This document shows, in pieces, positions 40,520 through 49,857 of a DNA stretch of 64,000 bases. Position 1 is the stretch's first letter; each line of letters begins with the position of its first letter. The notes beneath the pieces are model-generated. The model was given only the letters and a program-made list of their open reading frames with translations. It had not been told where the DNA came from and made no database searches. Position numbers and translations under genes: made by a program. Origin of the DNA: Deltaproteobacteria bacterium (GTDB lineage Bacteria > Myxococcota > Kuafuiibacteriia > Kuafuiibacteriales > Kuafuiibacteriaceae); assembly GCA_020632995.1 (NCBI GenBank), contig JACKEN010000003.1, positions 606,960-670,959 of the forward strand. The letters run 5' to 3'.

Positions 40520-42819
40520 GGGAGCGCCTCCTCCAGGTAGCGCATCCACCAGCGCGGCTCGGCCCGGCGCTCCACCAGAGTGCCGCAGTGGGCCTCGCCC
40601 AGCTGCAGGTGGTAGGCGTCGAACACGTCGACGAACTGCACCCGGAAGCCGAGGCGCTCCAGGGTGGTGCGGGCGGAGTCGGCCCACGGGTCGCGGCCGT
40701 TCACGTCGGGGCCCTCGGGGTCGGGCACGAGCAGGACGTCGTTCGCCACCACCAGGTTCTGGATCCCCGGGTTGTAGGCGGCGGCCAGCTCGAGGCCGTC
40801 GAAGTCGAAGGTCTCGTACATGACCGGCAGCTCGAGGAAGTCGTCGTCGGTGAGGCCGAGGCTGGCCTTCAGGCCCTCGCGCACGGTGTCGAGCCGCATC
40901 TGGGCCGCGTCGTTGATCTCCTGCAGCGCGGTGTCGGCCAGCACCCGATTCACCGTGCTCTGGGTCTGGCGGCCCGCGAACACCGGCGCGTCGCCCGCGC
41001 CCGCGGCCTGGGCCTCCTCGAGGAGCCGGTAGGCGAGGTCGGGGGAGGCCAGCACCACCTTCCACGGGCGCGCGTTCGGGCCCGCGTTCAGGTCGGGGAG
41101 GAAGAGGAACATCTCGTCCACGTGCCCCACCGCCAGCCACTCGGTGGACAGCTCCACCGCGGGGCCCTGGGTGTCCTGGGCCTCCATGTAGTCGAGCTGG
41201 GGCTGGGCCATGTGGTCCTCCCAGCGGGTGCCGTCCAGCAGGCCGAGGTCGCCGCCGCCGATGACGATGCGCCCGAGGGGGAAGCTGCCCTCGGGGCCGG
41301 CGTGCGGCGGCGCGATCTCGAGGTTCCCGCCGTAGCTGAGCGAGGTGTGGCGCGCGGCGCCCGCGTACGCGAAGCCGACGTCGGGGCCGAGGAGATCGTT
41401 CTCGACGAAGTACTCGAGGCCGTAGTCGTCGGTGGGGCGCTCCAGCTTCATGTAGGTCACCATCCGGTGTGGGCCGTCGGGGCCGGGGACCTCCTGGTAG
41501 CCTTGCTGCAAGGGATCTTGCAGCCAGCGGTCGCCCGCGTAGTCGTACTCGTCCACCTCCACCAGCTGCACGTCCTGGGGCAGCATCGACATGAGGGCGC
41601 CGTAGAACGGGCCGTTCGGCACCATGCGGCGGTCCGTCACCCGCATCGCGTACAGGCGCTCCGCCGGCTGCAGGTGGTGGGTGAAGATCATCGGCGTCAC
41701 GCGGAGGACGAGGTCGTCCTCGAGCAGCTCGGGCCCTTGCTGGACGTGCAGGGTGAGGTCGACGGTGCCGTCCCAGCTCGGGGTGCGGACCTCGGTGGCC
41801 TCGACGTAGAGTGTCATGTCGTCGGTGGCCAGGTCGCTCGGCTCCAGCTCCACGGTGTCGCCCTGCAGGTTCCGGATGCGCAGGTCGGGGCCGAAGACGT
41901 GCACCCGCGAGCGCGCGGCCTCGGGGTTCACCGTCAGCCAGACGCGATCCGCCGCCTCGAGCCCGGGGAAGCGCCGGATCCGGACCGGGGTGAGGTCCGG
42001 GAGGTCGTCCGCGCCACCGAGGATCCGGTCGAGGCCGTCCGGGCGGCCGTCGCGGTCGTCGTCGTCCACGTTGGCCATCAAGAGCGCGCCGAGCCCGACG
42101 CCCCAGGTGTCCTCGCCGAGGTCGTCGCCGTCGTCGATGTCGCCGTCGCGATCCACGTCGGCGTCGATGTCCGCCCCCGGCTTCACCTCGAGCGCAGGCG
42201 AGACCCGGGCGATGGCGGTGAGGCCGCCGGGGTCGCGGACCTCGACCGCGGGGCTCAGGCTGCCCGCGGTCTGCAAGAAGCCCTGCCACTTGTCGGTGGC
42301 GCCCCACTCGGTGTCCCAGGCCCCGTCGCCGTCCACGTCGAAGCGCAGCTCGATCGCCTGCCCGTCCGGATCGGCGGAGCCCCGGGCGTCCAGGGTCACC
42401 GAGAGGGGGACGCGGCCCGCGGCGGGGCTCGCGGTGATCACCGCGGTCGGTGCGTGGTTCTCGGTCACCGTCACCGTGAGCTGCGCGGTGGCGGTGCGCC
42501 CGTCGGCCGCGGCGAGCTCCGCCGTGACGAGGAAGGCGCCGGGCGCCTCGTAGCGAAAGGCGGCTTGCGGATCGGAAAGGGGGTCGGTGTCGAAGGTGCC
42601 GTCGCCGTCGAAGTCGTAGCGGACGGTGAGAGCCCCACCTCGGAGGTCCCGGCTGCCGGTGACGTCGAAGGTGACCTCGAGGGGGGCGATGCCGGTGGAG
42701 GGGGCGGCGCTGAGGACGACCTTCAGGTCGCCCGCGCCGCAGCTCATCAGGAGCGGGACGGCCAGGGCGGCCAGGAGACGGGGTGATCTTGCGGATGTGA
42801 GGAGGACAGGCCCGGTCAC
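40516..42819 (-). CDS. Lipoprotein protein-arginine deiminase (PAD family) with PKD-like domains
   Basis: The 767-residue product begins with a lipobox (LLMSC). Two PKD-like domains follow (about 35-210), then a Ca-binding-like Asp-rich segment and the full PAD middle and catalytic domains. It closely parallels vertebrate PADs, which convert protein arginine to citrulline with calcium. Matches recalled from human PAD4 are TWGVGLGALLMANVD, DRWLQDP with Asp435, SYGGNLEIAPP, FPLGRIVIGG, GHVDEM with His566 and Asp568, and EAHCGTL with nucleophile Cys745. All four catalytic residues are present. It lies upstream of, and overlaps, the HEAT-repeat gene. The lipid anchor places it in the envelope or at the cell surface, so targets may be extracellular. 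Confidence 0.88.
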   Translation of the reverse strand: MTGPVLLTSARSPRLLAALAVPLLMSCGAGDLKVVLSAAPSTGIAPLEVTFDVTGSRDLRGGALTVRYDFDGDGTFDTDPLSDPQAAFRYEAPGAFLVTAELAAADGRTATAQLTVTVTENHAPTAVITASPAAGRVPLSVTLDARGSADPDGQAIELRFDVDGDGAWDTEWGATDKWQGFLQTAGSLSPAVEVRDPGGLTAIARVSPALEVKPGADIDADVDRDGDIDDGDDLGEDTWGVGLGALLMANVDDDDRDGRPDGLDRILGGADDLPDLTPVRIRRFPGLEAADRVWLTVNPEAARSRVHVFGPDLRIRNLQGDTVELEPSDLATDDMTLYVEATEVRTPSWDGTVDLTLHVQQGPELLEDDLVLRVTPMIFTHHLQPAERLYAMRVTDRRMVPNGPFYGALMSMLPQDVQLVEVDEYDYAGDRWLQDPLQQGYQEVPGPDGPHRMVTYMKLERPTDDYGLEYFVENDLLGPDVGFAYAGAARHTSLSYGGNLEIAPPHAGPEGSFPLGRIVIGGGDLGLLDGTRWEDHMAQPQLDYMEAQDTQGPAVELSTEWLAVGHVDEMFLFLPDLNAGPNARPWKVVLASPDLAYRLLEEAQAAGAGDAPVFAGRQTQSTVNRVLADTALQEINDAAQMRLDTVREGLKASLGLTDDDFLELPVMYETFDFDGLELAAAYNPGIQNLVVANDVLLVPDPEGPDVNGRDPWADSARTTLERLGFRVQFVDVFDAYHLQLGEAHCGTLVERRAEPRWWMRYLEEALP

Positions 42820-42912
42820 GTGCGCCCCAAGGCCTCCAGAGCTAGCACCTCTGAATCCTCCGGAGCCATCCCCCGGGCATCGGGCGCCCCGTCGTGGGTC
42901 GCCGACCGGCGG

Positions 42913-43425
42913 TCAGGCGGCGTGGAGGACGGTGCGGGGATCCAGGAGGTATCCCGAGTCGCGGGTGAGGAGCACCCCCTCCAGGCCCAGGCGGCGCAGG
43001 GTCCGGATCGCGGTGTAGACCCGGGTCGCGCCCGCGTCGGGGGGCACGATCTCGCCCGGCCAGCCGGCCGAGACCACCTCGGTCACGTCGAGGGCGCGCC
43101 CGGCCTGGTGGGCCTGGACGAGGGCCACGAGGATCCGCCGGATCGGGCCGCGGCGGGACAGGTCGACCGGACGGCGGCCCCCGACCTCGAAGCGCCGGGC
43201 CTCGTCCTCCACCGTGAGCCGCGGCGCGGCTCGCAGCCGGGCGATCGCCGGCGCGGGGTCGGCGGCGCGGCGATGGGCCACCGCGTCATGCAGGACCCGG
43301 TACAGGAACTCCTCGTAGGACAGCTTGCGCTCCGCCGCCTCCCGGGCCCGGTGGTCCAGGGTGTTCAGGATTCCAGACAGGTCCAGGGCCTCCAGGACGG
43401 GGGTCAGGTGCTCCGTGGCGATCAT
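42913..43425 (-). CDS. DNA-binding protein: IstB-like N-terminal segment plus winged helix
   Basis: The protein has 170 residues. The first 55 or so resemble the N-terminal helices of IstB (LDHRAREAAERKLSYEEFLYRVLHDAVAHR). The C-terminal half resembles an OmpR/PhoB-type effector winged helix (VDLSRRGPIRRILVALVQAHQ; RVYTAIRTLRRLGLEGVLLTRDSGYLLDP). There is no ATPase domain, so it is not a transposon helper protein. This combination recurs, as I recall, in Myxococcota as a putative regulator. It stands alone, divergent from the aldehyde dehydrogenase gene, and may control it. Confidence 0.65.
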   Translation of the reverse strand: MIATEHLTPVLEALDLSGILNTLDHRAREAAERKLSYEEFLYRVLHDAVAHRRAADPAPAIARLRAAPRLTVEDEARRFEVGGRRPVDLSRRGPIRRILVALVQAHQAGRALDVTEVVSAGWPGEIVPPDAGATRVYTAIRTLRRLGLEGVLLTRDSGYLLDPRTVLHAA

Positions 43426-43528
43426 CAGGGCTACCTCCTACCCAACCAGTGTCGGACATCCTCCGCCACCTGTCGCTTACTGAGGGCTGGTAAGGGGCGC
43501 TCCACATGCGCTAGGCCCCGAGGCGGTC

Positions 43529-45133
43529 ATGACCTCTTCCCCCGTCGGCCACAGCGCGGCCCCCGTGACCCCCCAGCCCCGGCGCGACGACGTGATCCTG
43601 TGCCTGGATCCCGCCACCCGGGAGCCGCTGGGCGAGATCCCCGTGGACGACCCCGCGGCGGTGGCCGCGGCGGTGGCCCGGGCCAGGGCCGCCCAGCGGT
43701 CGTGGCGCAAGACAACCTTCGCCGAGCGCCGGGCGGTGCTCCAGCGGATCCTGGACTACACGGTGGCGAACAAGGACCAGCTGTGTGCGTGGGTGCAGCT
43801 GGACTCCGGGAAGACCCGTGAGAACGCGCTCGTGGGCGAGATCTGGCCGGTCTGCGAGAAGCTGCGCTGGACGATCAAGAACGGTGAGAAGCACCTGAAG
43901 CCGGAGAAGGTCTCCTCGGGGTTGCTGGTGCACAAGCGGGCTCGGCTCGAGTTCCACCCGCTCGGGGTGCTGGCCGCGATCATCCCGTGGAACTACCCGT
44001 TCCAGAACATCGCCAACCCCATCATCCCGGCCCTGATGGCGGGCAACGCGGTGGTGATCAAGCCCTCGGAGTGGGTGGCGTGGTCGAGCGCGCGCTTCAT
44101 CGACGGGTTCCGGCAGGTGCTGCGCGAGGCGGGGCACGACCCCGACCTCATCCAGGCGGTGCAGGGCTACGGCGCCACCGGCGCGGCGCTCGCGCGGGCC
44201 GAGGTCGACACCATCCTCTTCATCGGCTCGGTGACCAACGGGCGCCGCGTGCTCGAGGCGAGCACCGAGCGGGTGGTGCCGGTGACCCTCGAGCTCGGCG
44301 GCAAGGACCCTTTCATCGTCTGTGACGACGCGGACCTCGAGCAGGCGGTGCACGGGGCCCTGGCCGGGGTCTACATCAACTGCGGCCAGAACTGCGTGTC
44401 GGCCGAGCGCATCATCGTGCACGACGGGATCTACGACGCGTTCGAGCGCCGGGTGACCGAGCTGGTCACCGCGTTCCGGCAGGGCAGCTCGCGCGACGGG
44501 GTGGTGGACGTGGGGGCGATCATCACCCCGCTCCAGCTCGACGTCATCGACCGCGCGGTGCAGGGCGCGATCGCCCAGGGGGCGCGCGTGGTGTGCGGCG
44601 GCAAGCGGGCTTTCGGCGATCGCGGTGAGTACTTCGAGCCGACCATATTGGCCGACGTCACCCCCGAGATGCACATCATGCAGGAGGAGGTCTTCGGCCC
44701 GGTGATGCTGCTGTCCCGGGTGAAGGACGACGCGGAGGCGGTGGCGGTGGCCAACCAGATCTCCTACGCGCTCGGCTCCTCGGTGTTCTCGAAGGACCAC
44801 GCCCGGGCCCGCCGCATCGCCTCCGAGGTCGAGGCGGGGATGGTGGCGATCAACGAGTTCGGCGGCATCACGTACATGGCGCAGGACCTCACCTTCGGCG
44901 GGATCAAGGCGTCGGGCTTCGGCCGCATGAACGGGCGCGAGGGCCTGCGCTCGATGTGCAACGTGAAGGCGGTGATGGAGGATCGCTTCCCCATCCACCA
45001 GCCGAGCAAGGTGTTCCCGGTGGCCGAGAAGGACTACGGGGTGTTCAGCGGGGTCATCGAGCTGATCTACGGCCGCGGCCTCAAGGCCCGCTGGCGTGGG
45101 CTCATGCGCCTCATCTCGGGGGGCAAGGCGTGA
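43529..45133 (+). CDS. NAD(P)-dependent aldehyde dehydrogenase
   Basis: This 534-residue aldehyde dehydrogenase has PWNYPFQNIANPIIPALMAGNAV, the general-base motif LELGGKDPF (Glu) and the nucleophile Cys289 in NCGQNCVSAE. The C-terminus has an additional hydrophobic/basic tail (ELIYGRGLKARWRGLMRLI) like that of membrane-associated fatty aldehyde dehydrogenases. Its stop overlaps the GTG of a GMC oxidoreductase by 3 bases, so the pair probably oxidises an alcohol to an aldehyde and then to an acid. The substrate is inferred to be a medium or long-chain alcohol. Confidence 0.93.
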   Translation: MTSSPVGHSAAPVTPQPRRDDVILCLDPATREPLGEIPVDDPAAVAAAVARARAAQRSWRKTTFAERRAVLQRILDYTVANKDQLCAWVQLDSGKTRENALVGEIWPVCEKLRWTIKNGEKHLKPEKVSSGLLVHKRARLEFHPLGVLAAIIPWNYPFQNIANPIIPALMAGNAVVIKPSEWVAWSSARFIDGFRQVLREAGHDPDLIQAVQGYGATGAALARAEVDTILFIGSVTNGRRVLEASTERVVPVTLELGGKDPFIVCDDADLEQAVHGALAGVYINCGQNCVSAERIIVHDGIYDAFERRVTELVTAFRQGSSRDGVVDVGAIITPLQLDVIDRAVQGAIAQGARVVCGGKRAFGDRGEYFEPTILADVTPEMHIMQEEVFGPVMLLSRVKDDAEAVAVANQISYALGSSVFSKDHARARRIASEVEAGMVAINEFGGITYMAQDLTFGGIKASGFGRMNGREGLRSMCNVKAVMEDRFPIHQPSKVFPVAEKDYGVFSGVIELIYGRGLKARWRGLMRLISGGKA

Positions 45134-46710
45134 GCGTCTACGACTACGTGGTGGTCGGCGGCGGCTCCGCCGGCTGCGTGGTGGCGGGCGAGCTCGCAAG
45201 TGATCCTGCGGTGCGGGTGCTCCTGTTGGAGATGGGCCCGGCGGCCGAGGACCACCCCGAGACCCTGCTCGCCGACGGCTACAAGGACGCCTTCGCCAAC
45301 GACGCGGTGCTGCGCGAGCGCTTCACCGTGCCCCAGCCCGAGGCGGGGCGGCAGCGGGTGTTCAGCGGGACCGGCTCGGTCCTGGGCGGCAGCGGCGCGG
45401 TGAACGCCATGGTCTACACCCGCGGGGCCAAGGAGGACTTCGCGGAGTGGCCCGAGGGCTGGCGCTGGGACGATGTGCAAGACGACTTTCGCGCGGTGGA
45501 GGCGGCCTTGCGCCCGAATCGCCGTGCGCCCACCCGCTGGACCGAGGCCTGCATCGAGGCCGCGGTGGCGGAGGGCTTCCGCCGGCGGCCCGACCTGAAC
45601 GACGGCGACATGGCCAACGCCATCGGCTACGAGTGGATGAACTACGAGGGCGAGCAGCGCCGGAACTCGTACGTCGCCTTCGTGAAGGAGCCGGCCCGCC
45701 CCAACCTCACCGTGGTCCCGAAGGCCCGGGTGCACCGGGTCACCTTCCAGGGACGCAGGGCGGACGGCGTGCGCTACGAGACCGGGGGTGAGCTCCTCAC
45801 CGCGCGGGCCCGCCGCGAGGTGGTGCTGGCCGCGGGCGCGCTCGAGACCCCGAAGCTCCTGATGCTGTCGGGGGTGGGGCCGGGCGAGCACCTGCACCAC
45901 TTCCACATCCCGGTGGTGGCGGATCGCGCCGAGGTGGGCCAGGGCCTGCACGATCACCCGAACGTGCCGGTGTTCTACAAGGGCGCGGCCGAGGTCGACT
46001 GTGGCTACCCGCAGGTCTACAGCTTCTATCGCACGAACGTGGGGAGCGACCTGCCGAAGGGGCAGAGCGACACCTGCTACGTGTTCTGGCCCGCGCCGTC
46101 CGCGCTCCAGCAGATGGTGAAGCGAGTGGGGCCCACCAAGCTCCCGGCCGGGCTGTACGGGCCGAACTCCAAGCGGGTCATCCGGGGTGCAGTCGACCTT
46201 GCGTTCCGGGTAGGGGCGCTCCGGCGCTTCACGTCCCAGATGTTCGGGATCATCGTGATCCTCGGCAAGCCGAAGAGCCGCGGCGCGCTGCGCCTGGCCT
46301 CGAGCAACGCGGCCGAGCAGGCGGAGATCGACCCCGGCTACTACACCCACCCCGAGGACCTGGAGACGATGGTGATGGGGGTCAAGAAGGCCCGGCGCCT
46401 GGCCCAGGCCCAGCCCCTCGCCCCGTTCGCGCCCAAGGAGCTGATGCCGGGGCGCCGCGTGGAGAGCGACGCGGCGATCGAGCGCTTCGTTCGCACCAAC
46501 ACCATCACCACCTACCACTTCGCCGGCTCGTGTCGCATGGGCTCCGATGATGCGGCGGTGGTGGACACCGAGCTGCGGGTGCGCGGGGTGGAGGGGCTCC
46601 GGGTGGCGGACGCCTCGGTGATCGCGTGGACCCCGGTGTCGGCCCTGAACGCGCCCTCGATGCTCATCGGCTACCGCGCGGCGCGGCTGCTCCGCGCCTC
46701 CCAGCTCTGA
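45130..46710 (+). CDS. GMC-family FAD oxidoreductase
   Basis: The GTG start at 45130 overlaps the aldehyde dehydrogenase stop. The 526-residue enzyme has the FAD fingerprint YVVVGGGSAGCVVAGELA, the GMC signatures TGSVLGGSGAVNAMVYTRG and GALETPKLLMLSGVGP, and the C-terminal active-site TTYHFAGSCRMG (His). It belongs to the choline dehydrogenase/glucose oxidase family. It should oxidise an alcohol and feed the product to the adjacent aldehyde dehydrogenase. The identity of the alcohol cannot be read from sequence. Confidence 0.92.
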   Translation: MSVYDYVVVGGGSAGCVVAGELASDPAVRVLLLEMGPAAEDHPETLLADGYKDAFANDAVLRERFTVPQPEAGRQRVFSGTGSVLGGSGAVNAMVYTRGAKEDFAEWPEGWRWDDVQDDFRAVEAALRPNRRAPTRWTEACIEAAVAEGFRRRPDLNDGDMANAIGYEWMNYEGEQRRNSYVAFVKEPARPNLTVVPKARVHRVTFQGRRADGVRYETGGELLTARARREVVLAAGALETPKLLMLSGVGPGEHLHHFHIPVVADRAEVGQGLHDHPNVPVFYKGAAEVDCGYPQVYSFYRTNVGSDLPKGQSDTCYVFWPAPSALQQMVKRVGPTKLPAGLYGPNSKRVIRGAVDLAFRVGALRRFTSQMFGIIVILGKPKSRGALRLASSNAAEQAEIDPGYYTHPEDLETMVMGVKKARRLAQAQPLAPFAPKELMPGRRVESDAAIERFVRTNTITTYHFAGSCRMGSDDAAVVDTELRVRGVEGLRVADASVIAWTPVSALNAPSMLIGYRAARLLRASQL

Positions 46711-46812
46711 CGCGCTGTCCCAGCCTGGGCTGTGCGGATCGAACCCCTCTGATTTCCGCCGATTGCGTGCCCCGTGGGGTCTCGACTCGCTCGAGACCAC
46801 GGAGGACCCATC

Positions 46813-49800
46813 GTGCAGTGGATCGAGCGCCTCAAGATGACCCACAAACTCGCCCTGGTGCTGGCCGTGCCCATGCTGATCCTCGGGCACCTCTCGCTGC
46901 ACCGGGTGATGACTGCCATGGAGGCCCGGCACGAGGCGCACCACCTCGGGGCCCTCGCGCGGCTCGGAGTGGCCGTGGGCGACATGGTGCACGAGCTGCA
47001 GCGCGAGCGCGGCGCCTCCGCGGGGTTCCTGGGCAGCAAGGGCGCAAAGTTCCAGCCGGAGCTGGCGGCGCAGCGCAAGCGCACGGACGAGAAGGCGGCG
47101 GTCTTGCACACCTACCTGTCCGGCTTCGACCTCGAACAGTATGGCGCAGACCTCCAGGCCAACCTCAACGAGGGCCTCGAGCACCTCGGCGAGCTCCAGC
47201 GGATCCGGAGCTCGGTCGACGGGCTGAACGTCCCGATCAGCGAGGTGCTCGAGTACTACACCGACACCAACGGGCACTTCCTCGAGGTGGTGCCCGAGAT
47301 GGCGAAGGTGAGCCCCAACAAGGACCTCGCGGTGGCCACCACCGCCTACGCCGCCTTCCTGCAGGCCAAGGAGCGGGCGGGGATCGAGCGCGCGGTGCTC
47401 TCGAACACCTTCGCCGCCAACGCCTTCTCACCCGGCATGTTCGAGAAGTTCTTGAAGCTGGTCACCACCCAGGACGTGTACCTCGCCCAGTTCCGCGCCC
47501 TGGCCGCCAAACCTCAGCTGGAGTTCTACGACGTCACCATGAAGGGAGAGTACGTCGAGGAGACCGCCCGCATGCGCAAGCAGGCCTACGAGAAGGCCGC
47601 CGGCGGGGGGTTCGGTGTGGATCCCGTCCATTGGTTCAAGATGCAGTCCGGGAAGATCGATCTCCTGAAGCAGGTGGAGGACTACCTCGCTCAAGAGGAG
47701 ATCGCGCGGAGCGACGCCCTGGCCAGTGAGGCCACGCAGGCGTTGTCGGTCATGGTGATCCTGGCCGTTGGCGGGTTCGTCATGACGCTCTTCATCGGCA
47801 TCTACATGACGCGGGCCATCAATCTCCAGCTCGGCGCGGAGCCGACCTACCTCGAGGAGGTCTCGGTCCGGATCGCGCACGGGGAGCTCGACGGGGCGCT
47901 GGAGGGTCGCGACGGCCACCGCACCGGGGTGTTCGCGGCCATCGTGAAGATGCGCGACGACATCCGCACCCAGATCGAGGAGGAGCACCGAACCGCCCAA
48001 CACACCGCGCGTATCAAGACCGCGTTGGACAGCGTCAGCACCAGCGTGATGATGGCGGACGCCGACTACAACATCATCTACCTCAACCCGGCAGTGGAGG
48101 AGATGTTCAAGGAGGCGGCGGAGGACCTGCGGGTGTCCATCCCCGGCTTCGATCCCACGAAGCTCCTCGGCCGCAACATCGACCTGTTCCACCGCAACCC
48201 CGCGCACCAGCGGGCCGTCCTCGATCAAATGGCCGCCACCCGGAGCAGCGAGGTCAAGGTGGGGCCGCGGACGTTCCGCATCGTGGCCAACCCGGTGCGG
48301 AGCGGCGAGGGTGACCGCATCGGCACGGTGGTGGAGTGGACCGACCTCACCCAGCAGCTCGAGCAGGAGGAGCGCGAGCGGCAGTACCTCGAGGAGGAGC
48401 GGGTGATGGCGGCGGAGAACACCCGCATCCGCAACGCCCTGGACAACGCCTCCAGCCGGGTGATGATGACCGACAACGACGGCAAGGTCATCTACCTCAA
48501 CCGCAGCCTCAAGGCCCTCTTCCGCGACGCGCAAGGTGACTTCCGTCGTGACCTGCCCAGCTTCGACGCGGAGCGGGTGGTGGGGTCCTCGGTGGACCTG
48601 TTCAAGACCCGAACCCTGGCCTCGCTCAGGGACCTGAAGGCGGGGGCGCCGACCGAGGTCGTCCTCGGTGGGCGCACCTTGAGCCTGATGACCAACCCCG
48701 TCTTCACCGACGAGGGCGAGCGGCTCGGCACCGCGCTCGAGTGGAAGGACCGCACCCTCGAGGTGGCGGTGGAGCGCGAGGTCGACGCCATCGTGGCCGC
48801 GGCGAGCAAGGGCGACCTGAGCCAGCGCATCGACACCGCGGGCAAGCAGGGCTTCTTCCTGCAGCTCGGTGAGGGCATCAACAGCCTTGTCGAGGTGGTG
48901 GAGGCTGCCTTGCAGGACATCGCGGCCAGCATGGCGGCGATGGCCGAGGGCGACCTCAGCCGTCCCATCACCAACAGCTACTCCGGTGCGTTCGGGGTGG
49001 TGGGCACGAGCGTCAACACCACGATCGAGAAGATCGTGGACATCGTCGGGCGCCTGCGCCGCGCCTCCGAGGCCATCCGTGGCGCGTCGGACGAGATCGC
49101 GTCCGGGAGCACGAGCCTGTCGAGGCGCACCGAGCACGACGCGGCGAGCCTCGAGGAGACCTCCGCCAGCATGTCGGAGCTCACCGGCAGCGTGCGCGAG
49201 AACGCCGAGAGCGCGCGCAGGGCAGCCCAGGTCTCCGGCACCTCGCGCGAGCGGGCGGAGCGCGGCGGCGAGGTGGTGCAGCGCACGGTCACCGCGATGA
49301 GCGAGATCCGGGCGTCGTCCAAGAAGATCGCGGAGATTGTCGGGGTGGTGGACGAGATCGCGTTCCAGACCAACCTGCTCGCCCTCAACGCCTCGGTAGA
49401 GGCGGCGCGGGCAGGTGAGCAGGGTCGCGGCTTCGCGGTGGTGGCCACCGAGGTCCGGCACCTCGCGTCCCGTTCGGCCGACGCGGCGCGGGAGATCAAG
49501 CAGCTGATCAAGGACTCCGAGGGCAAGGTGGAGGTGGGCGCTGACCTCGTCCGGACCTCGGGCGAGACGCTGACCGAGATCGTGGAGGGCGCCAAGGAGC
49601 TGGCCGCCATCATCTCCGAGATCGCCTCGACCAGCGGTGAGCAGGCGACCGGCATTCAGCAGGTGAACCAGGCGGTGGGCTCGATGGAGAGCGCGTCGCA
49701 GCAGAACGCGGCCATGGCGGAGCAGACCTCCGCCGCCGCGGTGGAGCTCGCCGACCGCGCCAAGGAGATGGATGAGCTGGTGCGCTTCTTCCGGAGCGGC

Positions 49801-49854
49801 CAGCCGCGGGTCGCGTCGTCGTCGAGCCGGCCGCGGCTGGTGGCGCGGGCCTGA
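46813..49854 (+). CDS. Methyl-accepting chemotaxis protein with NIT and two PAS domains
   Basis: I start at GTG 46813, seven bases after GGAGG; the frame extends to 46774 but adds only unconserved residues. The protein has 1013 residues. A membrane helix lies near residues 9-30. A nitrate/nitrite-sensing-type periplasmic domain follows (VGDMVHELQRERGASAGFLGSKG). A second helix lies near 315-335. A HAMP-like stretch comes next, then two successive PAS-like domains (MMADADYNIIYLNPAVEEM; MMTDNDGKVIYLNRSLKAL). The MCP signalling hairpin ends the protein (EIAFQTNLLALNASVEAARAGEQG). It should signal to CheA and CheW, which are not in the window. Confidence 0.92.
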   Translation: MQWIERLKMTHKLALVLAVPMLILGHLSLHRVMTAMEARHEAHHLGALARLGVAVGDMVHELQRERGASAGFLGSKGAKFQPELAAQRKRTDEKAAVLHTYLSGFDLEQYGADLQANLNEGLEHLGELQRIRSSVDGLNVPISEVLEYYTDTNGHFLEVVPEMAKVSPNKDLAVATTAYAAFLQAKERAGIERAVLSNTFAANAFSPGMFEKFLKLVTTQDVYLAQFRALAAKPQLEFYDVTMKGEYVEETARMRKQAYEKAAGGGFGVDPVHWFKMQSGKIDLLKQVEDYLAQEEIARSDALASEATQALSVMVILAVGGFVMTLFIGIYMTRAINLQLGAEPTYLEEVSVRIAHGELDGALEGRDGHRTGVFAAIVKMRDDIRTQIEEEHRTAQHTARIKTALDSVSTSVMMADADYNIIYLNPAVEEMFKEAAEDLRVSIPGFDPTKLLGRNIDLFHRNPAHQRAVLDQMAATRSSEVKVGPRTFRIVANPVRSGEGDRIGTVVEWTDLTQQLEQEERERQYLEEERVMAAENTRIRNALDNASSRVMMTDNDGKVIYLNRSLKALFRDAQGDFRRDLPSFDAERVVGSSVDLFKTRTLASLRDLKAGAPTEVVLGGRTLSLMTNPVFTDEGERLGTALEWKDRTLEVAVEREVDAIVAAASKGDLSQRIDTAGKQGFFLQLGEGINSLVEVVEAALQDIAASMAAMAEGDLSRPITNSYSGAFGVVGTSVNTTIEKIVDIVGRLRRASEAIRGASDEIASGSTSLSRRTEHDAASLEETSASMSELTGSVRENAESARRAAQVSGTSRERAERGGEVVQRTVTAMSEIRASSKKIAEIVGVVDEIAFQTNLLALNASVEAARAGEQGRGFAVVATEVRHLASRSADAAREIKQLIKDSEGKVEVGADLVRTSGETLTEIVEGAKELAAIISEIASTSGEQATGIQQVNQAVGSMESASQQNAAMAEQTSAAAVELADRAKEMDELVRFFRSGQPRVASSSSRPRLVARA

Positions 49855-49857
49855 CGC

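Noticed and set aside
42913..43425. IstB-like segment as evidence for an insertion sequence
   Set aside because: Only the N-terminal helices resemble IstB. There is no AAA ATPase, no istA transposase and no terminal inverted repeat nearby.
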